From: Bordetella pseudohinzii
Lineage (GTDB): Bacteria > Pseudomonadota > Gammaproteobacteria > Burkholderiales > Burkholderiaceae_B
NCBI RefSeq assembly: GCF_000657795.2
Contig: NZ_JHEP02000010.1
Location: forward strand, 1 to 64,000
Reading direction: 5' to 3'
Length of the DNA stretch: 64,000 nucleotides
Position numbers and translations under genes: made by a program. Positions 49,797 to 58,719 of the stretch are shown in pieces (position 1 is the first letter of the stretch; every line of letters begins with the position of its first letter). A model generated the notes under the pieces. It was not told the DNA's origin. It did not search any database and worked only from the letters and a program-made list of their open reading frames with translations.

Positions 49797-50942
49797 ATGA
49801 CGTTGCGCACCCCCATCAAGCTGCTGGCCGCGGGTATCGCCGCCGCCTGCCTCACCAGCGTGGCCCAGGCCGCCGACATCAAGTTCGGTTTCGCCGCGCC
49901 CCTGACCGGTCCGCAGTCGCACTACGGCGAGGACATGCAGAACGGCCTGACGCTGGCCCTCGAAGAAGCCAACCAGAAGGGCGTCCAGGTCGACGGCAAA
50001 CCGGCCAAGTTCGTGCTGGTGTCGCGCGATGACCAGGCCGACGCCCGCGTGGCCGTGCAGGTGGCCCAGCAGCTGGTGGACCAGGATGTCAACGGCATCC
50101 TGGGCCATTTCAACTCGGGCACCACCATCCCGGCCTCGCGCATCTATCACGATGCGGGCCTGCCGCAGATCGCCATGGCGACCTCGCCCGAGTACACCAA
50201 GCAGGGCTATGAAACCACCTTCCGCATGATGACCAGCGACACCCAGCAGGGCGGCGCGGTGGGCAAGTTCATGGTCGAGAAGCTCAACGCCAAGAAGATC
50301 GCCCTCATCGACGACCGCACCGCCTACGGCCAGGGCCTGGCCGACGAGGTCGAGAAGGCGGTCAAGGCCGCTGGCGGCCAGATCGTGCGCCGCGAGTACA
50401 CCACGGACAAGGCCAACGACTTCACGTCCATCCTGACCAATATCAAGGGCGTGGCGCCGGACGCCATCTTCTATGGCGGCCTGGACGCGCAGTCCGGCCC
50501 CATGAAGCGCCAGATGGTGACGCTGGGCCTGAAGGCGCCGCTGGTCTCCGGTGAAATGACCCGCAGCGACACCTTCATCAAGCTGGCTGGCGATGCCGCC
50601 GACGGCACCTATGCCTCGCTGGCCGGCGTGCCGCTGGACAAGATGAGCGCGGGCAAGGATTTCGAGCAGCGCTACCAGGCTCGCTTCAAGAAGGCGCCGG
50701 GCGTCTACGCGCCCTATGCCTATGACGGCGCCTGGAACATGATCACCGCCATCGAAAAAGCCGGTTCGGCCAAGCCGGAGAAGTACCTGCCCCAGCTGGC
50801 CAAGCTCAACCGCAAGGGCGCCACCAGCGAACACATCGCCTATGACGACAAGGGCGATCTGAAGGAAATCTCGGTCACCATCTACCAGGTCAAGAATGGT
50901 AAGTGGGAGATGGTCGAGACCATGGTCAGCCAGGCGCAATAA
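49797..50942 (+). CDS. livK: Branched-chain amino-acid ABC transporter substrate-binding protein
   Basis: A 381-residue periplasmic protein. The signal peptide is cleaved near AQA/AD, and the mature start IKFGFAAPLTGPQSHYGEDMQNG is typical of the LivJ/LivK family. GGGAGGAAAC precedes ATG at 49797. The four transporter genes livHMGF follow in the same direction. The ligand is likely leucine, isoleucine or valine, although the family also binds other amino acids or amides. Confidence 0.93.
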   Translation: MTLRTPIKLLAAGIAAACLTSVAQAADIKFGFAAPLTGPQSHYGEDMQNGLTLALEEANQKGVQVDGKPAKFVLVSRDDQADARVAVQVAQQLVDQDVNGILGHFNSGTTIPASRIYHDAGLPQIAMATSPEYTKQGYETTFRMMTSDTQQGGAVGKFMVEKLNAKKIALIDDRTAYGQGLADEVEKAVKAAGGQIVRREYTTDKANDFTSILTNIKGVAPDAIFYGGLDAQSGPMKRQMVTLGLKAPLVSGEMTRSDTFIKLAGDAADGTYASLAGVPLDKMSAGKDFEQRYQARFKKAPGVYAPYAYDGAWNMITAIEKAGSAKPEKYLPQLAKLNRKGATSEHIAYDDKGDLKEISVTIYQVKNGKWEMVETMVSQAQ

Positions 50943-50950
50943 GCCTCGCG

Positions 50951-50975
50951 CGGCGGCGCCTGGCGCGCCGCCGCT
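50951..50975 (+). other. Perfect intercistronic hairpin after livK
   Basis: Arms GCGGCGGCGC and GCGCCGCCGC form a perfect 10-bp stem with a 5-base loop just after the livK stop. Such hairpins protect the binding-protein mRNA from 3' decay, so that it is made in excess over the permease. Confidence 0.7.
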
Positions 50976-51006
50976 CCGGGCGCCCCGGGCGTCCGGCCGG
51001 GCGCAC

Positions 51007-51031
51007 CCGTCCACGCCGCGACGGTTTTTTT
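51007..51031 (+). terminator. Weak intrinsic terminator between livK and livH
   Basis: A 5-bp stem (CCGTC/GACGG) is followed by seven T residues. It lies 23 bases before livH and would only partly stop transcription, allowing read-through into livHMGF. Confidence 0.6.
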
Positions 51032-51053
51032 CCGGCTCTTTACCGCAGCCCGT

Positions 51054-51983
51054 ATGGATATCTTCATTCAGCAACTCATCAATGGCCTGACGCTGGGCAG
51101 CGTGTACGCGCTGGTCGCCCTGGGCTACACCATGGTCTACGGCATCATCGGCCTGATCAACTTCGCCCATGGCGACGTGGTCATGATCGGCGCGATGACG
51201 GCGACCATGATCGCCGCCTCCCTGGTCGGCGCCGACGCCAATGCCTCGGCCTTCGTCGTGCTGGGCGTGGGCCTGCTGGCCGCCGTGCCCTTGTGCATGG
51301 CCGTGGGCTGGACCGCCGAGCGCGTGGCCTACCGGCCGCTGCGCCGCGCGCCGCGCCTGGCCGCCCTGATCACCGCCATCGGCGTGTCCATCATCCTGCA
51401 GAACCTGGCGATGATGGTCTGGGGGCGCAACTATCTCAATTTCCCGCAGATTCTCTCGCCCAAGGTGATGGACGTTTTCGGCGCGCGCCTGAGCACGCTG
51501 CAGATCGCCATCGTGGTGATCGCCGCGGCCATCATGGGCGCGCTGCTGCTGGTGGTGCACAAGACGCGGCTGGGCACGGCCATGCGCGCCACGGCGCAGA
51601 ACCGCGAGGTGGCCGGCCTGATGGGCGTGAACATCAATACGGTGATTTCGGCGGCCTTCCTGATCGGCTCGGCGCTGGCCGCCGTGGCCGGGATGATGGT
51701 CACGACCTACTATGGCGTTTCGCAATACACCATGGGTTTCATGCTGGGGCTCAAGGCCTTCACGGCCGCGGTGCTGGGCGGCATCGGCAACCTGGTCGGC
51801 GCCATGGCGGGCGGCTTGCTGCTGGGCGTGATCGAAGCCCTGGGATCGGGCTATATCGGCGACCTGACCGGCGGCTTCCTGGGCAGCCATTACCAGGACG
51901 TCTTTGCCTTCATCGTGCTGGTCATGGTGCTGATTTTCCGCCCCTCGGGCCTTCTGGGCGAACGTGTGGGAGACCGCGCATGA
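51054..51983 (+). CDS. livH: Branched-chain amino-acid ABC transporter permease LivH
   Basis: A 309-residue inner membrane permease with about eight hydrophobic segments. The N-terminal LINGLTLGSVYALVALGYTMVYGIIGLINFAHGD is the LivH signature. Together with LivM it forms the transmembrane channel of the importer. Its stop overlaps the livM start (ATGA). Confidence 0.95.
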   Translation: MDIFIQQLINGLTLGSVYALVALGYTMVYGIIGLINFAHGDVVMIGAMTATMIAASLVGADANASAFVVLGVGLLAAVPLCMAVGWTAERVAYRPLRRAPRLAALITAIGVSIILQNLAMMVWGRNYLNFPQILSPKVMDVFGARLSTLQIAIVVIAAAIMGALLLVVHKTRLGTAMRATAQNREVAGLMGVNINTVISAAFLIGSALAAVAGMMVTTYYGVSQYTMGFMLGLKAFTAAVLGGIGNLVGAMAGGLLLGVIEALGSGYIGDLTGGFLGSHYQDVFAFIVLVMVLIFRPSGLLGERVGDRA

Positions 51984-53056
51984 CGGCCAGAAAGATTCCT
52001 CTCGCCACCTTGCTGGGCATCGTGCTGATCGGCGTGGTGCTGGCCGTGCTGCCCTTCGTGCTGGGCATGGCCGGCCAGAGCTGGGTGCGCATCCTCAATT
52101 TCGCGCTGCTCTACGTGATGCTGGCCCTGGGCCTGAACATCGTGGTGGGCTTCGCCGGCCTGCTGGACCTGGGCTATATCGCCTTTTATGCCGTGGGCGC
52201 CTATACCTGGGCCTTGCTGGCCTCGCCGCACTTCGGGCTGCACCTGCCGTTCTGGGCCATCCTGCCCATCGCGTTGGTGCTGGCCTGCATCTTCGGCGTG
52301 CTGCTGGGCGCGCCCACCTTGAAGCTGCGCGGCGACTATCTTGCCATCGTCACCCTGGGCTTCGGGGAGATCATCCGCATCTTCCTGAACAACCTGAACG
52401 CGCCGGTCAATATCACCAACGGCCCCCAGGGCATCAACCGGATCGATCCCTTCAAGATCGGCGACTTCACCTTCGGCCGCACCGAGACCCTGCTGGGATT
52501 GCGCGTCACCGGACCCGAGAAGTATTACTACCTGCTGGTCCTGCTGACCCTGCTCATCGTGCTGGTCTGCGCGCGGCTGCAGAACTCGCGCATCGGGCGC
52601 GCCTGGGAGGCCATCCGCGAAGACGAGATCGCCGCCAAGGCCATGGGCATCAATACGCGCAATATCAAGCTGCTGGCCTTCGCCATGGGCGCGTCCTTCG
52701 GCGGCGTGGCGGGCGCGCTCTTTGCTTCCATGCAGGGCTTTGTCAGCCCCGAGAGCTTCAGCCTGACGGAATCGATCTCCATCCTGTGCATGGTGGTGCT
52801 GGGCGGCATGGGCAACATCTCCGGCGTCATCCTGGGCGCCCTCATCCTGGCCGCGTTGCCTGAATTCCTGCGCGCCGTGGTCGAACCGGCGCAGCACTTT
52901 CTCTTCGGCGCGGTGGTGCTGGATCCCGAGGGCATACGCATGCTGCTCTTCGGCCTGGCCATGGTCTGCGTGATGCTGTTCCGGCCGGCGGGGCTGTGGC
53001 CCTCCGCGGTGCGCCGGCGCGAGCTGGCGGGCAACCGCCAGGGAGGCGCGGCATGA
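51980..53056 (+). CDS. livM: Branched-chain amino-acid ABC transporter permease LivM
   Basis: A 358-residue permease with about ten hydrophobic segments. LNIVVGFAGLLDLGYIAFYAVGAY is the LivM signature. ATG at 51980 overlaps the livH stop by four bases, and the end overlaps livG in the same way, so the operon is translationally coupled throughout. Confidence 0.95.
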   Translation: MTARKIPLATLLGIVLIGVVLAVLPFVLGMAGQSWVRILNFALLYVMLALGLNIVVGFAGLLDLGYIAFYAVGAYTWALLASPHFGLHLPFWAILPIALVLACIFGVLLGAPTLKLRGDYLAIVTLGFGEIIRIFLNNLNAPVNITNGPQGINRIDPFKIGDFTFGRTETLLGLRVTGPEKYYYLLVLLTLLIVLVCARLQNSRIGRAWEAIREDEIAAKAMGINTRNIKLLAFAMGASFGGVAGALFASMQGFVSPESFSLTESISILCMVVLGGMGNISGVILGALILAALPEFLRAVVEPAQHFLFGAVVLDPEGIRMLLFGLAMVCVMLFRPAGLWPSAVRRRELAGNRQGGAA

Positions 53057-53859
53057 GCAAACTGCTGCAAGCCCAGGGCCTGGGCAAGCGCTTCGGCGGC
53101 CTGCGCGCGCTGACCGACGTCAGCTTCGATATCGAGGCCGGCGAGATCTACGGGCTGATCGGCCCCAATGGCGCGGGCAAGACCACGCTGTTCAACGTGC
53201 TGACGGGCCTGTATATCCCCGAAGAAGGGCGCTGCGAATTCAACGGTCTGTCCATCGTCGGCAGCAAGCCGCATGAGGTATCGCAGGCCGGCCTGGCGCG
53301 GACCTTCCAGAACATCCGCCTCTTTGCCAACCTGAGCGCCATCGAGAATGTGATGATAGGGCGACACGCGCGCACCCGCGCCGGCGTCCTGGGCGCCGTG
53401 CTGCGCACCCGCGCCCAGCGCGCCGAAGAGGCGGCCATCGAGCGCCGGGCGCATGAACTGCTCGACTACGTCGGCATCGGGCATCGCGCCAATGACCTGG
53501 CGCGCTCCTTGCCCTATGGGGATCAGCGCCGCCTGGAGATCGCCCGGGCCCTGGCCACCGATCCCAAGCTCCTGGCCCTGGACGAGCCGGCCGCGGGCAT
53601 GAACGCCTCGGAGACCGTGGTCCTGCGCCAATTGATCGAGAAAATCCGCGCCGACGGCATCACCGTGCTGCTGATCGAGCACGATATGAAGCTGGTCATG
53701 GGTTTGTGCGACCGCGTGCTGGTGCTGGAATACGGCAAGGTGCTGTCCATGGGCCGGCCCGCCGACGTCCAGCGCGATCCCAAGGTCATCGAAGCCTATC
53801 TGGGCGCGGGCGCGGCCCAGGACCCCTTGTTGCATCTTTCGACGGAGCAGCCCTCATGA
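53053..53859 (+). CDS. livG: Branched-chain amino-acid ABC transporter ATPase LivG
   Basis: A 268-residue ATPase. Walker A is GPNGAGKTTLFN near residue 37. The signature loop is LPYGDQRRLEIARAL and Walker B is LLALDEPAAGM. It overlaps livM and livF by four bases each. It drives the importer together with LivF. Confidence 0.95.
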   Translation: MSKLLQAQGLGKRFGGLRALTDVSFDIEAGEIYGLIGPNGAGKTTLFNVLTGLYIPEEGRCEFNGLSIVGSKPHEVSQAGLARTFQNIRLFANLSAIENVMIGRHARTRAGVLGAVLRTRAQRAEEAAIERRAHELLDYVGIGHRANDLARSLPYGDQRRLEIARALATDPKLLALDEPAAGMNASETVVLRQLIEKIRADGITVLLIEHDMKLVMGLCDRVLVLEYGKVLSMGRPADVQRDPKVIEAYLGAGAAQDPLLHLSTEQPS

Positions 53860-54581
53860 CGCAGGCCTTGCTTGAACTACGTGGCCTGGAAGTGGCGTAT
53901 GGCGGCATCCGCGCGGTGCGCGGGGTCGATCTCAGGGTGGACGCCGGCGAACTGGTTTGCCTCATCGGCGCCAACGGCGCGGGCAAGAGCTCCACGCTGC
54001 GGGCCATCTGCGGCCTGGTGCCGGCCGCCGGCGGCGAGATCCGCTACGACGGTCAATCCATCTCGGGGGCGCGTTCCTTCGAACTGGTGCGCCGCGGCCT
54101 GGTGATGGTGCCCGAGGGGCGCGGCATCTTCGGCCAGCTCACCATCGAGGAAAACCTCGCCATGGGCGCCTATGTCCGCCGCGACGCGGCCGGCATCCGC
54201 GAAGACACCGAGCGGGTCTTCGCGCTCTTTCCCCGCCTGGCCGAACGCCGCCGCCAGGCCGCCGGCACGCTGTCGGGCGGCGAACAGCAGATGGTGGCCA
54301 TGGGCCGCGCCATGATCGCGCGACCAAAGCTGCTCTTGCTGGATGAACCCTCGATGGGCCTGGCGCCGCTGATGGTGGACAAGGTCTTCGAGGTCGTGCG
54401 CGGCATCGCGGCCGAAGGCGTGACCATCCTGCTCATCGAACAGAACGCCCGCCTGGCCCTGGAGCACGCCGATCGCGGCTATGTGATGGAGTCGGGCGAA
54501 ATCACGCTGACCGGGGCGGCGCGCGGGATGCTGGACGATCCCAAGGTGCGCGCCGCCTATCTGGGCGAGGTCGAGGCTTAG
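53856..54581 (+). CDS. livF: Branched-chain amino-acid ABC transporter ATPase LivF
   Basis: A 241-residue ATPase. Walker A is GANGAGKSSTLR near residue 38, the signature is LSGGEQQMVAMGRAM and Walker B is LLLLDEPSMGL. It ends the operon, and its stop overlaps the stop of the convergent MFS gene. Confidence 0.95.
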   Translation: MTQALLELRGLEVAYGGIRAVRGVDLRVDAGELVCLIGANGAGKSSTLRAICGLVPAAGGEIRYDGQSISGARSFELVRRGLVMVPEGRGIFGQLTIEENLAMGAYVRRDAAGIREDTERVFALFPRLAERRRQAAGTLSGGEQQMVAMGRAMIARPKLLLLDEPSMGLAPLMVDKVFEVVRGIAAEGVTILLIEQNARLALEHADRGYVMESGEITLTGAARGMLDDPKVRAAYLGEVEA

Positions 54582-55876
54582 GCGGCCTCGGCCTGCCGCA
54601 TCTGCGGCGCGGCCGGCTTGCGGTTGATGAGCAGGGCGATCACCGCGGCCACCAGGCCGGTCGAGCCCGCCAGCACAAAGGCCATCAGATAACTGCCCGA
54701 CATTTCGCGCACGGCGCCGGCCATCCAGGCCGCGGCCGCCGCGCCGACCTGGTGGCCTGCCACGATCCAGCCAAAGACCACGGGCGCATCGCGTTCGCCA
54801 AAGGCCTCGGTGGCCAGGCGCAGCGTGGGCGGCACCGTGGCGATCCAGTCCAGGCCGAAGAAAATCGCGAAGATCGACAGGCTGTAGAACGAGAAGTCGG
54901 AGTAGGGCAGGTACATCAGCGACAGCCCGCGCAGCCCGTAGTACACGAACAGCAGCTTGCGCGGATCGTAGCGGTCGGTCAGCCAGCCCGAAGCCGTGGT
55001 GCCCACCAGGTCGAAAATGCCCATGAGGGCCAGCAGGCCGGCCGCCTGCACTTCGGCGATGCCATGGTCGCCGCAAAGCGAGATGAGGTGGGTGCCCACC
55101 AGGCCATTGGTGGTGAAGCCGCAGACGAAGAAGGTGGCGAATAGATACCAGAAGGCGCGCGTGCGGCGGGCGCGGTTCAGGGCGCCGAAGGTCTGGGCCA
55201 GCAGGCCGGTGCGCGGGGCGGCCGAAGCCAGCGGCGCCTGCGGGTCGGCGCCATAAGGACGCAGGCCCACGCTGGCCGGCCGGTCGGGCACCAGCCACCA
55301 GGCAAAGGGGACGATGACGGCGGCCCCGGCGGCCACGGCCCAGACCACGCGCGTCCAGTCGCCCGAGGCAGCCAGGGCGGCCAGCACGGGCAGAAAGAGC
55401 AGGTTGCCGGTGGCCGTGCTGGCGGTAAGCAGGCCCATCATGAGTCCGCGGCGGGTGACAAACCAGCGGTTGACCACCGTCGCGCCCAGCACGACGGCCA
55501 CCGCGCCGCTGGCCAGGCCCGAGAACAGGCCCCAGGTCAGCAGCAGATGCCAGGATTCGGTCATGAAGGCGCTGGCGGCGCTGGAGGCCGACATCACCAC
55601 CAAGGCCGTGATCAGTACGCGGCGCAGGCCGAAACGCTCCATGGCGGCGGCGGCGAAGGGGCCGACCAGGCCATACAAAAAGATGCCCAGGGCGGCGGCC
55701 GCCGAGATGGTCGAGCGGCTCCAGCCGAAATCCTCCTGCAGCGGAGTGAGCAGCACGCTGGGCGTCGAGCGCAGGCCGGCGGAAATCAGCAGGGCAAAGA
55801 AAATCACGGCCACGACCACGAAGGCATAGTGTTGGCCTAGGCGCTGGAAGGGACGGGGCAGGCGGGCTATACTCAT
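54578..55876 (-). CDS. MFS transporter
   Basis: A 432-residue protein with about 12 membrane segments. GWSRSTISAAAALGIFLYGLVGPF and the loop DRYDPRKLLFVYYG fit the major facilitator superfamily, of the OFA/monocarboxylate-type. The substrate is unknown. I chose ATG at 55876 (MSIARLPRP); 20 in-frame codons upstream overlap the operator and are unlikely. It is divergent from a TetR regulator and shares an 18-bp inverted repeat with it, so the regulator very likely controls this pump or uptake carrier. Confidence 0.88.
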   Translation of the reverse strand: MSIARLPRPFQRLGQHYAFVVVAVIFFALLISAGLRSTPSVLLTPLQEDFGWSRSTISAAAALGIFLYGLVGPFAAAAMERFGLRRVLITALVVMSASSAASAFMTESWHLLLTWGLFSGLASGAVAVVLGATVVNRWFVTRRGLMMGLLTASTATGNLLFLPVLAALAASGDWTRVVWAVAAGAAVIVPFAWWLVPDRPASVGLRPYGADPQAPLASAAPRTGLLAQTFGALNRARRTRAFWYLFATFFVCGFTTNGLVGTHLISLCGDHGIAEVQAAGLLALMGIFDLVGTTASGWLTDRYDPRKLLFVYYGLRGLSLMYLPYSDFSFYSLSIFAIFFGLDWIATVPPTLRLATEAFGERDAPVVFGWIVAGHQVGAAAAAWMAGAVREMSGSYLMAFVLAGSTGLVAAVIALLINRKPAAPQMRQAEAA

Positions 55877-55936
55877 GTTACTCACCGGTACGTATTGGGT
55901 TCGTGAATAGTACGTACCGGTCAGTAACATCGTCAA
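55877..55936. promoter_or_regulatory. TetR/MFS shared operator and MFS promoter
   Basis: Arms at 55877-55894 and 55911-55928 are 18 bases each and match 17 of 18 as an inverted repeat with a 16-base spacer; both carry ACCGGT next to TACGTA. On the minus strand TTGACG (55931-55936) and TACTAT (55907-55912), 18 bases apart, form a good promoter for the MFS gene. One arm lies in its spacer and the other in its leader, so a bound repressor would block transcription. Confidence 0.78.
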
Positions 55937-55960
55937 GCTTTTTTTGATGGCGGAGGACGC

Positions 55961-56566
55961 ATGACCACACTGAGCTCACCGGCGCCCAAGGGCAAATCGG
56001 CCGCCGAGCGCATCCGCGAAACGGCGCGCAGGATGTTTTACCGCGAAGGCATACGCGCGGTGGGCGTGGACGCCATCGTGCATGAAGCCGGCGTCACCAA
56101 GCCCTCGCTTTACCGCGCCTTTTCGTCCAAGGACGAGCTGGCGGCGACCTATCTGCGCGATTACGAGGCCGAGTTCTGGAAGCGTTTCGAGGCCGGCATG
56201 GCCGAGCATCCCGATGATCCCCGCGCCCAGTTGATGATGTATTTCGACGTTCTGGCCCAACGCGCCACCCAATTGCATGACTATCGCGGCTGCGGCCTGA
56301 GCAATGCGGTGGTCGAGTACCCGGAGGTCGGGCATCCGGCCAGGCGCGTGGCGGTGGAGCACAAGCGCGTGCTGCACCAGCGCCTGCAGGACATGGCGCG
56401 CGGCATGGGTGCGCGCGACCCGCAAGAGTTGGGAGACGCGCTCATGCTGCTGATGGAGGGCGCTTTCATGACGGGCCAGCTGTTTTCCAGCCCGGACGGT
56501 CCGGCCCGCAGCCTGGTGGCCGCGGCCCAGCGGCTGATCGACGCCAGCCTGCCCGCCAAGCCCTAG
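55961..56566 (+). CDS. TetR family transcriptional regulator
   Basis: A 201-residue regulator. The helix-turn-helix lies at about residues 17-62 (RIRETARRMFYREGIRAVGVDAIVHEAGVTKPSLYRAFSSKDELAATYL). The C-terminal ligand domain has the HDYRGCGLSNAVVEYPEVGHPARRVA segment seen in an AcrR-like group. GGAGG precedes ATG at 55961. It is divergent from the MFS gene and probably represses it and itself until an unknown ligand binds. Confidence 0.92.
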   Translation: MTTLSSPAPKGKSAAERIRETARRMFYREGIRAVGVDAIVHEAGVTKPSLYRAFSSKDELAATYLRDYEAEFWKRFEAGMAEHPDDPRAQLMMYFDVLAQRATQLHDYRGCGLSNAVVEYPEVGHPARRVAVEHKRVLHQRLQDMARGMGARDPQELGDALMLLMEGAFMTGQLFSSPDGPARSLVAAAQRLIDASLPAKP

Positions 56567-56580
56567 ACCTTCGCCATGCG

Positions 56581-56616
56581 AAAAAAAGGCGGCGCCCGCA
56601 AGGGCGCCGCCTTTTT
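56581..56616. terminator. Bidirectional terminator, tetR / amtB
   Basis: An A-run, a 10-bp GGCGGCGCCC stem with loop GCAA and a T-run form an intrinsic terminator for both convergent genes. Confidence 0.9.
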
Positions 56617-56650
56617 TCGCGGGCCGGGCAAAGCCCGGCCTTGCGGGGGA

Positions 56651-57889
56651 TCAGCTGTGATAGGCCGATTCGCCGTGGCTGGTGACATCCAGCCCTTCGC
56701 GTTCCTGGTCTTCCGGCACGCGCAGGCCGCAGACCATGTCGGCGATCTTGTAGGCCACCCAAGCCACCACGCCCGACCACACAATGGTCAGCAGGACGCC
56801 TTCGAGTTGCACCCAGACTTGGCCGAGGATCAGGCCGGCGCTGTCCAGGCCCGGGCCGCCCAGCGCCTTGGCGTTGAACACACCGGTCAGCAGGGCGCCG
56901 ATGATGCCGCCCACGCCGTGCACGCCGAACACATCCAGCGCATCGTCGGCGCGCAGCAGCCGCTTCAGGCCATTGACGCCCCAGACGCAGATCACGCCGG
57001 CGACCACGCCGATGATGAAGGCGCCCACGGGGCCGACCAGGCCGGCGGCCGGCGTGATGCCGACCAGGCCGGCGACCGCGCCCGAAGCCGCGCCCAGCAT
57101 GGAAGGCTTGCCCTTGATGGACCACTCGGTGAAGATCCAGGCCAGCACGGCGGCGGCGGTGGCGACCATGGTGTTGAAGAAGGCCAGCGTGGCGCCTTCG
57201 TTGGCGGCCAGGGCGGAGCCGGCGTTAAAGCCGAACCAGCCCACCCACAGCAGCATGGCGCCGATATAGGTCATGGGCAGGTTGTGCGGCTGCATCGCTT
57301 CGCGGCCGTAGCCCACGCGCTTGCCGATCACATAGGCGCCCACCAGGCCGGCCACGCCGGCGTTGATATGCACCACGGTGCCGCCGGCGAAGTCCAGCGC
57401 GCCTTGGGCATTGAGCAGGCCCGGCGCCGTTTCGGAGGCGAACCACACCATGTGGGCGATGGGAATATAGGCAAAGGTGAACCAGATCGCCGTAAACAGC
57501 AGCACGGCCGAAAAGCGCGCGCGCTCGGCAAAGCTGCCCACGATCAGCGCGCAGGTGATGCCCGCGAAAGTCGCCTGGAAGGAAGCGAACAGCAGTTCGG
57601 TCAGCGTGGCCGACATGGAATAGCTGCCATCGGCGGCGTTGAACATGCCGGAGAAAAAGGTCCGCGACAGACCGCCAAAGAAGGCATTGCCTTCGGTGAA
57701 GGCCAGCGAGTAGCCGTAGACAAACCACAGCACCACGGCCAGCGCAAACGTGCTCAGCACTTGCATGAGGACCGACAGCACGTTCTTGCTGCGCACCAGG
57801 CCGCCGTAGAACAGCGCCAGCCCCGGCACGGCCATCATCAGCACGAGCAGGGTCGATACCAGCAACCAGGAGATATCCGCTTTATCCAT
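56651..57889 (-). CDS. amtB: Ammonium transporter AmtB
   Basis: A 412-residue inner membrane protein with about 11 hydrophobic segments. The Amt signature region includes DFAGGTVVHINAGVAGLVGA, FGVHGVGGIIGALLTGVF and the pore histidines. No cleaved signal is evident in MDKADISWLLV. It imports ammonium when nitrogen is scarce and is blocked by non-uridylylated GlnK. It is 49 bases downstream of glnK and shares its sigma-54 promoter. Confidence 0.96.
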   Translation of the reverse strand: MDKADISWLLVSTLLVLMMAVPGLALFYGGLVRSKNVLSVLMQVLSTFALAVVLWFVYGYSLAFTEGNAFFGGLSRTFFSGMFNAADGSYSMSATLTELLFASFQATFAGITCALIVGSFAERARFSAVLLFTAIWFTFAYIPIAHMVWFASETAPGLLNAQGALDFAGGTVVHINAGVAGLVGAYVIGKRVGYGREAMQPHNLPMTYIGAMLLWVGWFGFNAGSALAANEGATLAFFNTMVATAAAVLAWIFTEWSIKGKPSMLGAASGAVAGLVGITPAAGLVGPVGAFIIGVVAGVICVWGVNGLKRLLRADDALDVFGVHGVGGIIGALLTGVFNAKALGGPGLDSAGLILGQVWVQLEGVLLTIVWSGVVAWVAYKIADMVCGLRVPEDQEREGLDVTSHGESAYHS

Positions 57890-57938
57890 TTTTCATGGCT
57901 CCAATAGGGTCTTGATTTTTTGTTCTTGCGTGCTTGAG

Positions 57939-58289
<351 letters not shown>

Positions 58290-58318
58290 TCATGGTTGCA
58301 CGTGGGCATCGCCAATCA

Positions 58319-58334
58319 AGCAAATTCTGTGCCA
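58319..58334 (-). promoter_or_regulatory. Sigma-54 promoter of glnK-amtB
   Basis: On the minus strand TGGCAC (58329-58334) and TTGCT (58319-58323) are separated by five bases, matching the -24/-12 consensus TGGCAC-N5-TTGCW exactly. Transcription would begin near 58309, giving a leader of about 32 bases. Confidence 0.85.
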
Positions 58335-58719
58335 TCTTTTTTTGCCCGCGGGGCGGGCAAGCGCAGGCACCGAGCGTGCGCACACGCCCCAATTTGGGGC
58401 AAAAAGCCGGGCATGCGGCGTCAAAACAGTGCGCAGTCCCTGCGCGCCACGAATGTTGCGGTCGGCATGCAACGGTTTGTTTGAACGGCGCCAAAAGTGT
58501 TGCAAATTGCTGGCGATGTTCCGGTTGTTTCCGGCAAAAAGGGGTCGGGTTAATGGCGCCATCGGCCGCCAGATGCCGTCAAACCGGTGTTTTCGGGACG
58601 CATGCCTGCGGCGGCCGGCCGCTTGCCGCTGCCGGGATTTGGGCATGCTTTGTCATGATTGAAACGCGGGATTACAGCTGGCGGCTTGTTACGCGGCGGC
58701 GGCTCATGAAGAATCAAAT
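58335..58719. other. Intergenic stretch upstream of the RNA candidate
   Basis: Apart from the palindromes listed for glnK control, I see an inverted repeat GTTGC/GCAAC at 58455-58473, and a GC hairpin at 58342-58360 next to the sigma-54 promoter. Reading frames here have cysteine- and arginine-rich, non-protein-like translations and lack ribosome binding sites, so I call no gene. Confidence 0.6.
58386..58400. promoter_or_regulatory. Candidate NtrC enhancer site
   Basis: The perfect palindrome GCCCCAATTTGGGGC has the GC-x-CC-N5-GG-x-GC layout of NtrC boxes (GCACC-N5-GGTGC), but with C/G in place of A/T at the third position. It is centred about 85 bases upstream of the predicted start. A related dyad, GCACCGAGCGTGC, is at 58367-58379. 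Confidence 0.35.
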
